Shown here in pieces: positions 10,001 through 18,711 of a stretch of DNA of 64,000 bases. The position numbers and the translations under genes were made by a program. The notes beneath the pieces are model-generated. The model had not been told where the DNA came from, searched no databases, and saw only the letters and a program-made list of their open reading frames with translations. Every line of letters starts with the position of its first letter. Position 1 is the stretch's first letter. Source of the DNA: Pseudanabaena sp. ABRG5-3 (GTDB taxonomy: Bacteria > Cyanobacteriota > Cyanobacteriia > Pseudanabaenales > Pseudanabaenaceae); the NCBI RefSeq assembly GCF_003967015.1, contig NZ_AP017561.1, positions 124,001 through 188,000 of the forward strand, written 5' to 3'.

Positions 10001-10550
10001 ATCTGCCCTCATTCTAGCCAATGCCCAGCTAAATTCTGCACCGACACAACCCGATACAGAAAACTATCTCAGTTTGGGAAATGGTGGTGTACTTGACCTC
10101 AATAAATGTCTTACTTTAGATAGCATTTTCACTCTGAATTTAGAACAATGTCGCCTCGTCACTCTATCCGCTTGTGAAACCGGATTGATTGATTTTCACA
10201 ATACCAGCGATGAATATATTGGGTTGCCCAGTGGTTTCCTTTATGCAGGGGCTTCTAGTGTTGTTAGTTCTCTATGGACAGTAAATGATTTTTCGACTGC
10301 TTTTTTGATGATTTGGTTTTATCAAAACCTTCAAAAGGGGCTGGCTGTGGGTTTAGCTCTCAATCAGGCTCAAATCTGGTTAAAGGATTTGACTAAGGGG
10401 GCTTTGGAAACATGGATTGAAGAAAACCAGTTACAATTGAAACCAGCAGTTAGGATGAACTTGCGTCGTCGTCTTTATAAGTTGGAGGAGGATGCTAAAC
10501 CATTTGAATCGCCTTTTTACTGGGCAGCATTTTCTGCGCTCGGTCAGTAA
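7035..10550 (+). CDS. TPR-CHAT caspase-like protein 2
   Basis: About 1171 residues from ATG 7035; an in-frame TTG at 7029 is less likely because sister proteins begin at the equivalent of MNTQRQEAY. Module 1 (residues about 1-75, NLILTLLDCSSGEEVKVL); module 2 (about 98-190, LLQATDKSKGNPQVVYPLLQ); ten 46-residue TPR-like repeats (about 175-630); hinge YVERSKTRNLVELILTRD near 690; CHAT domain with His979 (HFSCHG) and Cys1047 (SACETG). The His-Cys spacing is longer than in the sisters because of an insert (QLNSAPTQPDTENYLSLG). The middle repeats are nearly identical in DNA, so repeat number may vary. CHAT-3 follows after 18 bases, so they probably share a transcript. Confidence 0.9.
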   Translation: MMNTQRQEAYINLILTLLDCSSGEEVKVLSANQRLVDAGLVQTMLRVANEQITLGKLDAANFLMNLAGQLLGAYSNTPLHTSSISTSSSVSQSESQRRFLLRLLQATDKSKGNPQVVYPLLQGDLDLLDDNFAQVLKNWATDTLSTVKLDTARATAVAILSFSNLIGQFPLGKRMINLEIAIAGYEAIILFFTNGAFPFELALTQMNLGNVYIDRIRGEKAENIERTIQCYQQALLVFTREVFPTNWAETQTNLGCAYSNRIVGKKADNFEQAIRCHQQALSVLTREAFPIGWARTQNNLGLAYRERIRGDKAENLEEAINSHQQTLSVLTREAFPADWAGIQMNLASAYRERIKGEKAENLERSIQAYQEVLLVLTREAFPMDWAGGQMNLVGAYSNRIRGEKAENIERAIQACQQALSVFTREASPTNWAMTQTNLGSAYSGRIRGEKVENIELAIQCYQQALSVFTREAFPFNWAEIQDNLGIAYLQRRRGEKAENIELAIQACQQALSVFTRESFPTDWAMTQINLGSAYSGRIRGEKAENIELAIQVHQLALSVFTREAFPTDWARNQNNLGLAYLQRIGGGKAKNLERAIQAYQQALSVRTRDAFPQNNVQTLFNLGIAYQTSNQLQLAYDTFESGIETLELLRDDIHSGDDIKQKLAEEWTGLYHRIVAVCLGMSRETEAIEYVERSKTRNLVELILTRDRHTIFSAEVVTQLDILRDEIASGQYELQNATAEDPTALAQHLQQLRQQRNKLQDRYLPIGSGFQFEQFRSTLSDRTAIVEFYITTDKLLVFIITKQTQQPIVLSPDLIDLNKLANWANSYLKAYSNKKAHWQRRLTTRLHLLAKILHIDEIIEQIPTECDKLILIPHRYLHLLPLHALPLAGDSLFDRFPEGVSYAPSCQLLQLAQNRQRPEFTRLFAVQNPTGDLSYTDIEVETIQSYFSTTNLLKQKIATKEAVEDTSLNTVHCAHFSCHGYFNGTEPRKSALILANAQLNSAPTQPDTENYLSLGNGGVLDLNKCLTLDSIFTLNLEQCRLVTLSACETGLIDFHNTSDEYIGLPSGFLYAGASSVVSSLWTVNDFSTAFLMIWFYQNLQKGLAVGLALNQAQIWLKDLTKGALETWIEENQLQLKPAVRMNLRRRLYKLEEDAKPFESPFYWAAFSALGQ
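7686..8870 (+). repeat. 138-bp coding tandem repeats in CHAT-2
   Basis: About nine tandem units of 138 bases (46 codons) encode the TPR-like repeats KAENIELAIQxxQQALSVFT and REAFPTDWAxTQxNLGSAY. Units near 8230-8370, 8370-8500, 8510-8650 and 8650-8780 share long identical stretches, including GAATATCGAACTGGCAATTC and GCCTGCCAGCAGGCTTTATC. This is much higher DNA identity than between repeats of the neighbouring CHAT genes, and indicates recent internal duplication or gene conversion. Confidence 0.8.
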
Positions 10551-10568
10551 TTTTAGCAATGTCATATA

Positions 10569-13500
10569 ATGGATGAAGAACGCCAAAAAGCTTATTTAAC
10601 TCTAATTAATTCCTTGCTCAACTCCCCCAGTAGCAAGGCAAATTCAATTTTGAATGCTAACCAGGTGTTAGTTGATGCTGGTCTAGTACAAACAATGGAA
10701 CAGGTAGCATCTTTAATGGCAGAGCAAGGCTACCTGTACGCTGCCAATTTTTTAATGGATGTTGCTTGTCAACTGCCTGAAATAATTAATTCGTCAAGAA
10801 ATGTTACCAATATGGCAGTGGGTCAAGGCGAGTCGTTAGCAAAAACTCAACAGGAAGAATACCTGATTTTTCTAGATAAGGTATATGAGGCAACTGCACA
10901 AAGCAATAGTAACCCACAAGTGGTTTACCCATTGCTTGCAGAGAATCTGGAGAAGCTGAACGATGATTTTGCTGTGCTGTTACGTCAAGTTATAATCGAC
11001 ACCCTATCGCAAGTGAACCCAGAACAAGCCCAGAGCATTGCAGCAGTCATTGGAAATTTCAGCGATCTGATGCGTGAGTTCCCCCAAGGCGACAGAGCTA
11101 GCAATTTGGAGATTGCTATTGCTGGTGCTGAGGTTGCAGCCACAATTTTTACTCGCGCTCGTTTCCCAAACGATTGGGCAACGAACCGCAATAATCTGGC
11201 AGCCGCATATACTAAAAGGGTGCAGGGCGATCGTGAAGAAAATCTAGAACGAGCAATTGCAGCTTACGAAGAAGCTTTGCAAGTCTACACTCAAAGCAAG
11301 TTTCCTCAAGAATGGGCTAAAACCAAAAGCAATCTGGGTAATGCTTACAGCGACCGCATACGCAGCGATCAAAAAGAGAATTTAGAGCAAGCCATTCGCT
11401 GTTACTTAGCAGCTTTGCAAGTCCGCATTCAAAAAGCATTTCCCTACGAATGGGCTACAACCCAAAATAATTTAGGTGCTGCCTATTGGAATAGAATTGA
11501 GGGCGAACGGGCACAAAACTTAGAGTTAGCGATTGCTGCTTTTCAATCGGCGCTACAGGTTTACACCCAACAAGCCTTTCCTGAAGATTTGGCTAGAACC
11601 CAAAACAACTTGGGCGTAGTCTATCGGGATAGAATTCAGGGCAACCGACGGACAAACTTAGAAGAAGCGATTTCTCATTTTCGGGCAGCTTTACAAGTTT
11701 ATACCCAAACAGCTTTTCCCCAATACTGGGCAACGATTCAAAATAATCTGGGTGCAGTTTACTTGGAATTGGAACAAATTTCGGCAGCAATTAGTTCTTT
11801 CCGATCAGCTTTAGAAGTTTACACGCCTACCGCTTTCCCCTTAGAGTGTTTTGGCACTGGACAAAACTTTGGCAATACTGCCAGAGTATCTCAACAGTGG
11901 GCAGATGCTATTGAAGGCTATCACTTTGCTATTGAAGCTGTCGAACAAAGTCGCTCTTGGACTATTAGCGATACTAGGCGGCAAGAGATTCTGTCAGGAG
12001 CAATTGATGTTTACGCCAACATAGTGGAAGCTTACATCAAAACCAACAACCCATATCGGGCACTTGAATACGTTGAACGCAGCAAAGCTCGAAACTTAGT
12101 TGACATACTCTCCACCCGTGACATATACCCTAAAGGCAATATTTCAGAACCTATTATCAATGAACTGAGGCGATTAAGGCGAGAAACGGTGACAGAACAG
12201 CGTCGTTTGGAAATTGTAGATCAAAATCGCTCGACTGGTATACTTTATAACGCAAGTGAATTAAGCACCGATACAACTGCTTGGCTAAAAGACCGCGATC
12301 GCCTAAATCAATTGCTTCAACAACTAGATAATCTCATTATCACCGAAATAGATCCTATAGACCCTAGTTTTAGAGCTACCCAACAAGTTAAACCCATCTC
12401 CTATATCGAGATTCAAAACCTTGTGGATGATCGTACCGCTATTGTTGAGTGGTATATCACCGATGATAACTTTTACACTTTCATTATCACTCACAAATCT
12501 CAGCATCCTCAAGTCTGGTTCACCTCAGCAGAGGAGCAACAAGCTTTTTTAGATTGGCAAGAGGAATATTTGCAAGACTACCAGCAAAACCGAAAACAAT
12601 GGATTGAGAAACTCTCAGAACGCCTCAACCGCCTCTCAGAAACCCTGCATATTGAGGAAATTATTAATAGCCTCCCCAGTAACTACGACCAAATCATCTT
12701 AATTCCCCATCGCTTTTTGCACCTAATACCCCTCCATGCTTTACCTCTATCTGAAGGGGATTACCTTCTAGATCGCTTCCCTAGAGGTGTACATTATGCC
12801 CCCTCCTGTCAGCTACTGCAACTCACTCAAAACCAAGAACGGACTAATTTTGAGCGCTTCTTAGCTATTCAAAATCCTACCAAAGACTTAGGTTATACAA
12901 CTGTTGAAGTTGGAACTATCCAGCATTATTTTTCCCACGCTGATGTTTTTGTGGAAAATGCGGTCCAAAAAGCCACTCTTGTAAAAGTCAAGACTAAAGA
13001 TGATGGGACGAGAGAGGTTATCCAAAATCCCCAACTCAGTTTGGCAAACTGCGCTCACTTTTCCTGTCATGGCGAGTTTAATTTTGAATCCCCTTTAGCA
13101 TCAGCACTGCTATTAGCAGATGGAGAACGTCTAACCCTTGGCGAAATGTTTGACCTAGACCTTCCACAATGTCGTCTGGTTACTCTTTCAGCCTGCGAAA
13201 CAGGGCTAACTAATTACAAAATCCTCAGTGATGAATACGTTGGGATTCCCAGTAGCTTTCTCTATGCAGGAAGTCCTAGTGTTGTCAGTAGTTTATGGCA
13301 GGTTCAGGATATCTCAACAGCTTTTTTAATGATTAAATTCTACCAAAATCTGCTGTCGTATGAAACGGTAGCGATCGCACTCAACCAAGCTCAACTTTGG
13401 CTCCGAAACTTGACCAAAAAGAACCTGCAAGAATGGATTTCCGAAAATAAAATCTCTCTATCTCTAGATGCAACTCTCAACATTAGTTTGCGTCGCAGGC

Positions 13501-13577
13501 TACATAAAATATCAGATAACGAGCAACCTTTTAAATCACCATTTCACTGGGCGGCTTTTTGCGCTATAGGTCAATGA
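10569..13577 (+). CDS. TPR-CHAT caspase-like protein 3
   Basis: 1002 residues from ATG 10569 (MDEERQKAYLTLINSLL). Module 1, about 1-75 (NANQVLVDAGLVQTMEQVAS); module 2, about 95-185 (YEATAQSNSNPQVVYPLLAE); five full 46-residue TPR-like repeats and one degenerate repeat, about 175-450; hinge YVERSKARNLVDILSTRD near 501; CHAT domain with His834 (HFSCHG) and Cys876 (SACETG). This is one of the shorter members. It sits 18 bases after CHAT-2, and its TGA overlaps the CHAT-4 ATG (ATGA, 13574-13577), so CHAT-2, -3 and -4 look like one translation-coupled operon. The products may co-assemble through their TPRs, which is inference. Confidence 0.9.
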   Translation: MDEERQKAYLTLINSLLNSPSSKANSILNANQVLVDAGLVQTMEQVASLMAEQGYLYAANFLMDVACQLPEIINSSRNVTNMAVGQGESLAKTQQEEYLIFLDKVYEATAQSNSNPQVVYPLLAENLEKLNDDFAVLLRQVIIDTLSQVNPEQAQSIAAVIGNFSDLMREFPQGDRASNLEIAIAGAEVAATIFTRARFPNDWATNRNNLAAAYTKRVQGDREENLERAIAAYEEALQVYTQSKFPQEWAKTKSNLGNAYSDRIRSDQKENLEQAIRCYLAALQVRIQKAFPYEWATTQNNLGAAYWNRIEGERAQNLELAIAAFQSALQVYTQQAFPEDLARTQNNLGVVYRDRIQGNRRTNLEEAISHFRAALQVYTQTAFPQYWATIQNNLGAVYLELEQISAAISSFRSALEVYTPTAFPLECFGTGQNFGNTARVSQQWADAIEGYHFAIEAVEQSRSWTISDTRRQEILSGAIDVYANIVEAYIKTNNPYRALEYVERSKARNLVDILSTRDIYPKGNISEPIINELRRLRRETVTEQRRLEIVDQNRSTGILYNASELSTDTTAWLKDRDRLNQLLQQLDNLIITEIDPIDPSFRATQQVKPISYIEIQNLVDDRTAIVEWYITDDNFYTFIITHKSQHPQVWFTSAEEQQAFLDWQEEYLQDYQQNRKQWIEKLSERLNRLSETLHIEEIINSLPSNYDQIILIPHRFLHLIPLHALPLSEGDYLLDRFPRGVHYAPSCQLLQLTQNQERTNFERFLAIQNPTKDLGYTTVEVGTIQHYFSHADVFVENAVQKATLVKVKTKDDGTREVIQNPQLSLANCAHFSCHGEFNFESPLASALLLADGERLTLGEMFDLDLPQCRLVTLSACETGLTNYKILSDEYVGIPSSFLYAGSPSVVSSLWQVQDISTAFLMIKFYQNLLSYETVAIALNQAQLWLRNLTKKNLQEWISENKISLSLDATLNISLRRRLHKISDNEQPFKSPFHWAAFCAIGQ

Positions 13578-16500
13578 TAAACAAACAACGTCAAGAAGCT
13601 TATCTGAATCTGATTCAATCGCTGCTAAGTTGTCCCAGTGGCGAGGAATCGCAAATTTTGAAAGCCCACTCAGATTTAATAGATCGCGAATTGTTACAGG
13701 CGATCGTTCAGGTGATTGAGGTATTGAAAGAGGACGGAGAGCAAAATGCAGCCGATTTTTTAAGCAGCCTGGCTAATGAACTAACAGGAGTATTAGGATT
13801 GTCCGCATTAGATTTGACTTCCAATCACGATGACGATACTCGATTTGCTTTACTGATGCAGGTATTGCAGGCAACTGCAGACGGGGACTCACAAACCTTT
13901 TATCAACGGCTGCAAGAGAATCTAGACAAACTGGACAATAAATTTGTAGCGGTTCTACGAGAATGGGCAGAAACTACTCTATCAGACATTGAGAAAGGTT
14001 TGGAAATTGCCCCTGTTTTAGGAAATTTCAGCAGCTTGATATCGCAGTTCCCACTTGGTAATCGAAGTATCAACCAAGAAATTGCTTTGGTAGGATATCA
14101 AGCGCTTACCCAAGTTTTTACACGCGATGTTTTACCTGAATATTGGGCTATGAATCAAGGAAATTTGGGTAATGCTTGCTATTATCGAATTTGTGGGAAT
14201 AGAGCCGACAACTTAGAGAGGGCAATTCAATATTATGAGGCTGCGTTAGAAGTTTATACTCGGCAAGATTTCCCTCAAGAATGGGCAAACATTCAAAGCA
14301 ACTTGGGAGATGCTTACCGCAACCGAATTGAGGGAGAAAAAACTGATAATTTAGAGGTAGCTATTCGCTGCGGAAAGTCAGCGTTGGAAGTGCGTACTTA
14401 TAGAGATTTTCCCGAACAGTGGGCAGCGACGCAAAATAATCTAGGACTTGCTTATTGGGAGCGCATTTGGGGCGAGAAAGCAGAAAACTTAGAGGTAGCG
14501 ATTTCTTGTTATCAAGTCGCCCTTAAAGCACGCACGCGAGAAGAATATCCCCAACACTGGGCAGATACCCAGAATAACATGGGATTGATTTACAGCGAGC
14601 GTATTCGAGGAGAACAGGAGGAAAACTTAGAGACAGCTATCCGTTGTTATCAAGCAGCACTAGAAATTCGTACCCTCGAAGCATCTCCCTTTGCTTGGGC
14701 AGAAACCCAAAATAATTTGGGAATTGCTTATTATCGTTGTCAGAACGAATGGGCTGACAATTTAGATAAGGCTATCCGATGCTACAGAGAAGCGTTGCGA
14801 GTTTATACTCGTGAACCATTGCCCGAACAGTGGGCAATGGTTCAGAACAATCTGGGGGAAGCATATCGAAATCGGATTTATGGGGACAAAGCTGAAAACA
14901 TCGAAGAAGCGAGATCATATTTTTCAGAGGCTTTGAAAGTCTACACCCGCGAAGCTTTTCCTAAAGACTGGGCAATGGTTCAAAACGGTTTAGGAATTGC
15001 TTACTTAAATCGGCTTCGTGGAGAAGAATTAGAAAATTTACATCTAGCTATTGACCATCTTGCAAAGGCGTTGGAAATTCATACCCGCGAAGCTTTTCCT
15101 CAAGACTATTTGGTGACGCAATTCAATTTGGGAGTTGCCTATCAGGATGTCCAGCAACTTCCGCAAGCTCTTGATACTTTTGTAGCAGCGATCAATACAG
15201 TAGAGTTTCTGCGGGGTGAAATTTTCTCTGGTGTAGGCATAGAAATTGATAAAACTAAACTAGCTGAATCGTGGAATGACCTTTACCGCCGCACCGTAGA
15301 GGTTTGCTTAAGATTGGGTTACAACGACAAAGCCCTGGAATATGTAGAATGCAGCAAAACTCGCAATTTAGTAGAACTAATCTTTAGTCGCGACTTTAAT
15401 AGCCTATTTCCTTCACAAATTGCTACTCAACTCCAGCAGCTTCAGCAAGAGATTACCAGCAGTCAATCTCGTCTGCAAACTGGGACTGCCGATGAACCAA
15501 CTGTTTTGGTACAGCGACTCCAGCATTTGAGACAGCAACAGAAAGCACTACAGGATATTTATTTTCCCATTGGTGCTGGGTTTAAGCTTGAACCGTTTAG
15601 GCAAACGCTTGGGGAGACTACCGCGATTATCCAGTGGTACTTCACCAGTGAGGGATTTCAAACATTTATTATCACCTGCCACAGTAGCCAACCGATTGTT
15701 TTGTCCTACGATGCGATGGCTATGGAGCATTTAGAAAAGTGGGCGAAAGCTTATTTGCGGCTTTACAATCGGCAAAATAGTCAGTGGTGGCGTATTCAAC
15801 TCCAAAGTCGCCTTCAAAAACTGACTGAGATTTTGCGTTTCGATGACATTCTAACTAAGTTGCCCCATAATTGTGATGAATTGATCTTGGTTCCTCATCA
15901 GGCATTGCATCTATTGCCACTTCACGCCTTACCAGTAAGGGGACAATCTTGCCTGCTGGATTGCTTTTCTAAAGGGATACGTTACACTCCCAGTTGTCAA
16001 TTACTGCAACTGGCTCAGGCGCGACAGCGCAACGATTTTACTCATCTGTTTGCAGTACAAAATCCGACAAACGACCTTAGTTATTCAAATGTGGAGATAG
16101 ATGCAATTAGAGGTTATTTTGAAACGGCTGACGTTTTGAAGCAAACAGCAGCAACTAAAGTATCATTGCTGGAAAGTTCTCTTAAAAAATCTCACTGCAT
16201 TCACTTCTCTTGTCACGGCTATTTTGATTTGGACAATCCACTGGAGTCTGGGTTAAAGTTAACGGATGCACCGATGACTTTGGGGGAAATCTTACAACTA
16301 GACTTAGGGCAATGTCGTCTAGTGACACTCTCTGCTTGCGAAACAGGGTTTATAGATTTTACTAGCCTTAGCGATGAGTACATTGGTTTGCCCAATGGCT
16401 TTTTGTATGCTGGTAGTCCCAGCGTAGTTAGCAGTCTTTGGATGGTGAACGACCTATCTACCGCTTTTTTAATGATTAAGTTTTACCAGAATCTGCAAAG

Positions 16501-16714
16501 CGTTCATTCAGTTGTAGTTGCTCTCAATCAAGCTCAACTCTGGCTGAGAGATATCACAAAGGCTGAATTAAAAGCACTGATAACATCTAGTTCGCTACCA
16601 CTCGACCCTACAATGCGGCAGAATCTCAATAAAAGGCTGCACAAGTTGCAAGATGACCAAAAACCCTTTCAAGACCCGATTCATTGGGCGGCGTTTTGCG
16701 CGATCGGTAAGTAG
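13574..16714 (+). CDS. TPR-CHAT caspase-like protein 4
   Basis: 1046 residues from ATG 13574, which overlaps the previous stop by ATGA; a TTG at 13559 is also in frame but would lie inside CHAT-3. Module 1 (INKQRQEAYLNLIQSLLSC), module 2 (LQATADGDSQTFYQRLQENL), about eight 46-residue TPR-like repeats, then the hinge, here with Cys in place of Arg (YVECSKTRNLVELIFSRD), then CHAT with His881 (HFSCHG) and Cys922 (SACETG). The last about 70 residues (LWLRDITKAELKAL, MRQNLNKRLHKLQDDQKPFQ) are much closer to CHAT-7 than to the neighbouring genes. The DNA after the stop is also shared with CHAT-7, which indicates a duplicated or converted 3' segment. Confidence 0.9.
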   Translation: MINKQRQEAYLNLIQSLLSCPSGEESQILKAHSDLIDRELLQAIVQVIEVLKEDGEQNAADFLSSLANELTGVLGLSALDLTSNHDDDTRFALLMQVLQATADGDSQTFYQRLQENLDKLDNKFVAVLREWAETTLSDIEKGLEIAPVLGNFSSLISQFPLGNRSINQEIALVGYQALTQVFTRDVLPEYWAMNQGNLGNACYYRICGNRADNLERAIQYYEAALEVYTRQDFPQEWANIQSNLGDAYRNRIEGEKTDNLEVAIRCGKSALEVRTYRDFPEQWAATQNNLGLAYWERIWGEKAENLEVAISCYQVALKARTREEYPQHWADTQNNMGLIYSERIRGEQEENLETAIRCYQAALEIRTLEASPFAWAETQNNLGIAYYRCQNEWADNLDKAIRCYREALRVYTREPLPEQWAMVQNNLGEAYRNRIYGDKAENIEEARSYFSEALKVYTREAFPKDWAMVQNGLGIAYLNRLRGEELENLHLAIDHLAKALEIHTREAFPQDYLVTQFNLGVAYQDVQQLPQALDTFVAAINTVEFLRGEIFSGVGIEIDKTKLAESWNDLYRRTVEVCLRLGYNDKALEYVECSKTRNLVELIFSRDFNSLFPSQIATQLQQLQQEITSSQSRLQTGTADEPTVLVQRLQHLRQQQKALQDIYFPIGAGFKLEPFRQTLGETTAIIQWYFTSEGFQTFIITCHSSQPIVLSYDAMAMEHLEKWAKAYLRLYNRQNSQWWRIQLQSRLQKLTEILRFDDILTKLPHNCDELILVPHQALHLLPLHALPVRGQSCLLDCFSKGIRYTPSCQLLQLAQARQRNDFTHLFAVQNPTNDLSYSNVEIDAIRGYFETADVLKQTAATKVSLLESSLKKSHCIHFSCHGYFDLDNPLESGLKLTDAPMTLGEILQLDLGQCRLVTLSACETGFIDFTSLSDEYIGLPNGFLYAGSPSVVSSLWMVNDLSTAFLMIKFYQNLQSVHSVVVALNQAQLWLRDITKAELKALITSSSLPLDPTMRQNLNKRLHKLQDDQKPFQDPIHWAAFCAIGK

Positions 16715-16758
16715 TAAATTAGAGCATCTTAATAGGTGTTTCGGGGAGTTACTTTAAC
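16712..16758 (+). repeat. 3' flank shared with CHAT-7 (copy A)
   Basis: From the stop codon, the bases TAGTAAATTAGAGC, AATAGGTG and GGGAGTTACTTTAAC recur in order at 34253-34299, after CHAT-7, with only a few substitutions. Together with the matching protein tails this marks a segment copied between the two genes. The remaining DNA to 16898 shows no gene. Confidence 0.75.
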
Positions 16759-16908
16759 TCTGAGGATAATTTGATTTGGGGCATAGAAGATGATCTTCAT
16801 CCCGCTACGATTCCCTTGGCTTTGGTACTTCTTATTTTGAGTTTTCTTATGCCTAGCTAGGGCTTGCTGAAAAAGAGACTAAGCGGAAAGTAGTAGGTAA
16901 AGAGGAAG

Positions 16909-18417
16909 CTTACTTTTCCCGTTAAGTGTGAGTTTGAGCAAGAAGCCAACCTTGGCAAAGTTCACGTAGATTAGACCAACCACGCCAGAGGACTTGAATG
17001 CCAATGGAAGATTTACGACGATGTTCAAGATATCCGCCAAGGAAAGCAATCGACTCGATAGCCCAAGCAACGGTTAAAACAGGAGGAGATTTGGGGAATC
17101 TAGCTTGTAAGACCTGAATTTGGACAGGAGAAAGAATCTCAACGGCAGGAGCATCAGGTTGATTGCGATGAAGATAAGTAACCTGTAAAAGCTCGACCGC
17201 ACAGACACTTAAAAAGCCGAGCAAAGTCTTCATCCCTTCAGCAGCAAGCCGATAGCGTTCACACTGACAGCCAGACTTAAAGATTTTATGAAAATCTTCC
17301 ACACGCCAACGGTAAGTATACCAACGTAAAATCTTAAGAGCGGTTTCTAGCTCTTCTACGACTTCAGTGGTCAGGAGCATCCATTCCAAAGGGGTTTCAC
17401 CTTCAGGACAATCGATTTCCATTGCATAAACAGCATAAACTGGTAATGGGTCACGATTGTCAAAACGATAGGGAACCCGTAGTAGAACCTTAGAGAATCG
17501 TACTGCTAATTTGGCAATACGGGCTTTACGTTTACCAGTTTCTGGTACTTTGATTTCCTGTTCAAATCTTACAGGTTGCGACTCCAGTTTTTGCCATAGA
17601 CGTTCGCTATTTTGGTCTAAGCTACGGTCATGGGCTGCTCGTACTAATACGCCTGTATGTTGCAGTTGTCGTACTTGGTCGAAGACTTCAGTAATATCTC
17701 CTTCACGGTCGAAAATATGAATTACATGGGTGCTACTACTGACTTGATGCTCGACTTCGGTCATCGCTTCTACCCATCGATAAGATTCTTTATCTTTGAA
17801 TAACCTTTGTCGGGCTGCTTTTCGGGCAAGCGCCTGTCGCTGTTTTTTTGCTTCTGCGGTTTCATCTTGCGGTGGCTTTGCTTTCGGTTCGCGGTTCCAC
17901 AGTTTCTGCCATAGCAACCCGATTACTTGTCCTTGTTCGGGGGCGATCGCTAAGGCACTATGCAAAATTAATCCATTCCCACCGTTTCCTGTTGGTCCAT
18001 AACCTTCCCGTTTCGCTTTAATCTTGCCATAATCATCTAGATACGTTGTATCTCCTACGCATAAGACCAATTCTTGTTCTTCCACGGCTTCACTGGTCAT
18101 TTCACAGTGCGGTTTTATGATCTTGCTAAATTCTGTTTTGCGATTGGCGAAAACTCATAAGCTCTTTTTAACTCAGAACCACTTTTGAATATCTCGGACA
18201 ACGCTTTCCCAAATCCTTCACTTATTTTTTTGCCGATTGAGTACGCTCTGTCGCTTAGTCTCTCATCCCCTAATTCACAACTTGCAAAATTCTTGTCCCA
18301 CCAGTTCATCATTTTTCTTTCCTCCTTTTACTTGATTTTTTATACTGTAACCTCATCTGTAACCTTTCCTCGAAAGGCTCTTCTGTTATACCTTTCAAAG
18401 ATACCGTGAAAAGTAAG
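16909..18417 (-). mobile_element. IS4-family insertion sequence with 10-bp target duplication
   Basis: A 1509-bp element bounded by imperfect inverted ends: CTTACTTTTCCCG at 16909 and, inverted, CGTGAAAAGTAAG at 18417. The direct repeat AAAGAGGAAG flanks both ends (16899-16908 and 18418-18427). A 10-bp duplication is within the range reported for IS4-family elements. It carries one transposase, split by a frameshift. Confidence 0.85.
16922..18312 (-). pseudogene. IS4-family transposase, frameshifted
   Basis: The frame opens at ATG 18312 (MMNWWDKNFASCELGDERLS), with a good GGAGGA ribosome site just upstream, and ends at a TAA near 18115. The body continues in another frame (MTSEAVEEQELVLCVGDTTY from 18100) to 16922. 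Reading one extra T in the TTTT run at 18150-18153 joins them as AYEFFANRKTEFSKIIKPHC, so this is a one-base loss, or just possibly -1 slippage. The IS4-type DDE residues are visible: VGDTTYLD, HIFDREGD and the YREK-like YRWRVEDFHKIFKSG. Apart from the frameshift the gene is full length (about 460 residues). Confidence 0.85.
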
Positions 18418-18427
18418 AAAGAGGAAG

Positions 18428-18675
18428 AGAGTAACACTTTGACTGTCTACTAGGAAATAGCCAAGAAAGAGAACTAAAGCTAAAGAGTTGTTTCCCAGAA
18501 GGAAGAACCAAGAGTTGCCAGCAAAACATAAGCAAAGAAAAACAGAAAAAAACAAGCCGCTTGAGCAGCGATTCCAAATTCATCACCAAGTATCAAGTGA
18601 CAATGGAATAGGTGGGTCAAACAACACAATTGTCGGATTTTCCTAGATTTAAGCTGCGGGCAATCCAACCGGGAA
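18428..18675. other. Non-coding stretch between IS4 and istA
   Basis: About 250 AT-rich bases after the IS4 target duplication, with no supported gene. They probably contain the left end of the IS21-family element; TGTCGGATTTTCC at about 18632 begins with the TG expected for such an end, but I could not match it to a right end. Confidence 0.4.
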
Positions 18676-18711
18676 GTGAGAAAAAAAAGGTTGCCAGTAG
18701 CCCACAAAAAA

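Noticed and set aside
18100-18160. Programmed -1 frameshift making a single IS4 transposase
   Set aside because: The TTTT run is not a convincing slippery heptamer and IS4-family elements normally use one frame; a mutation is simpler, though other copies would decide.
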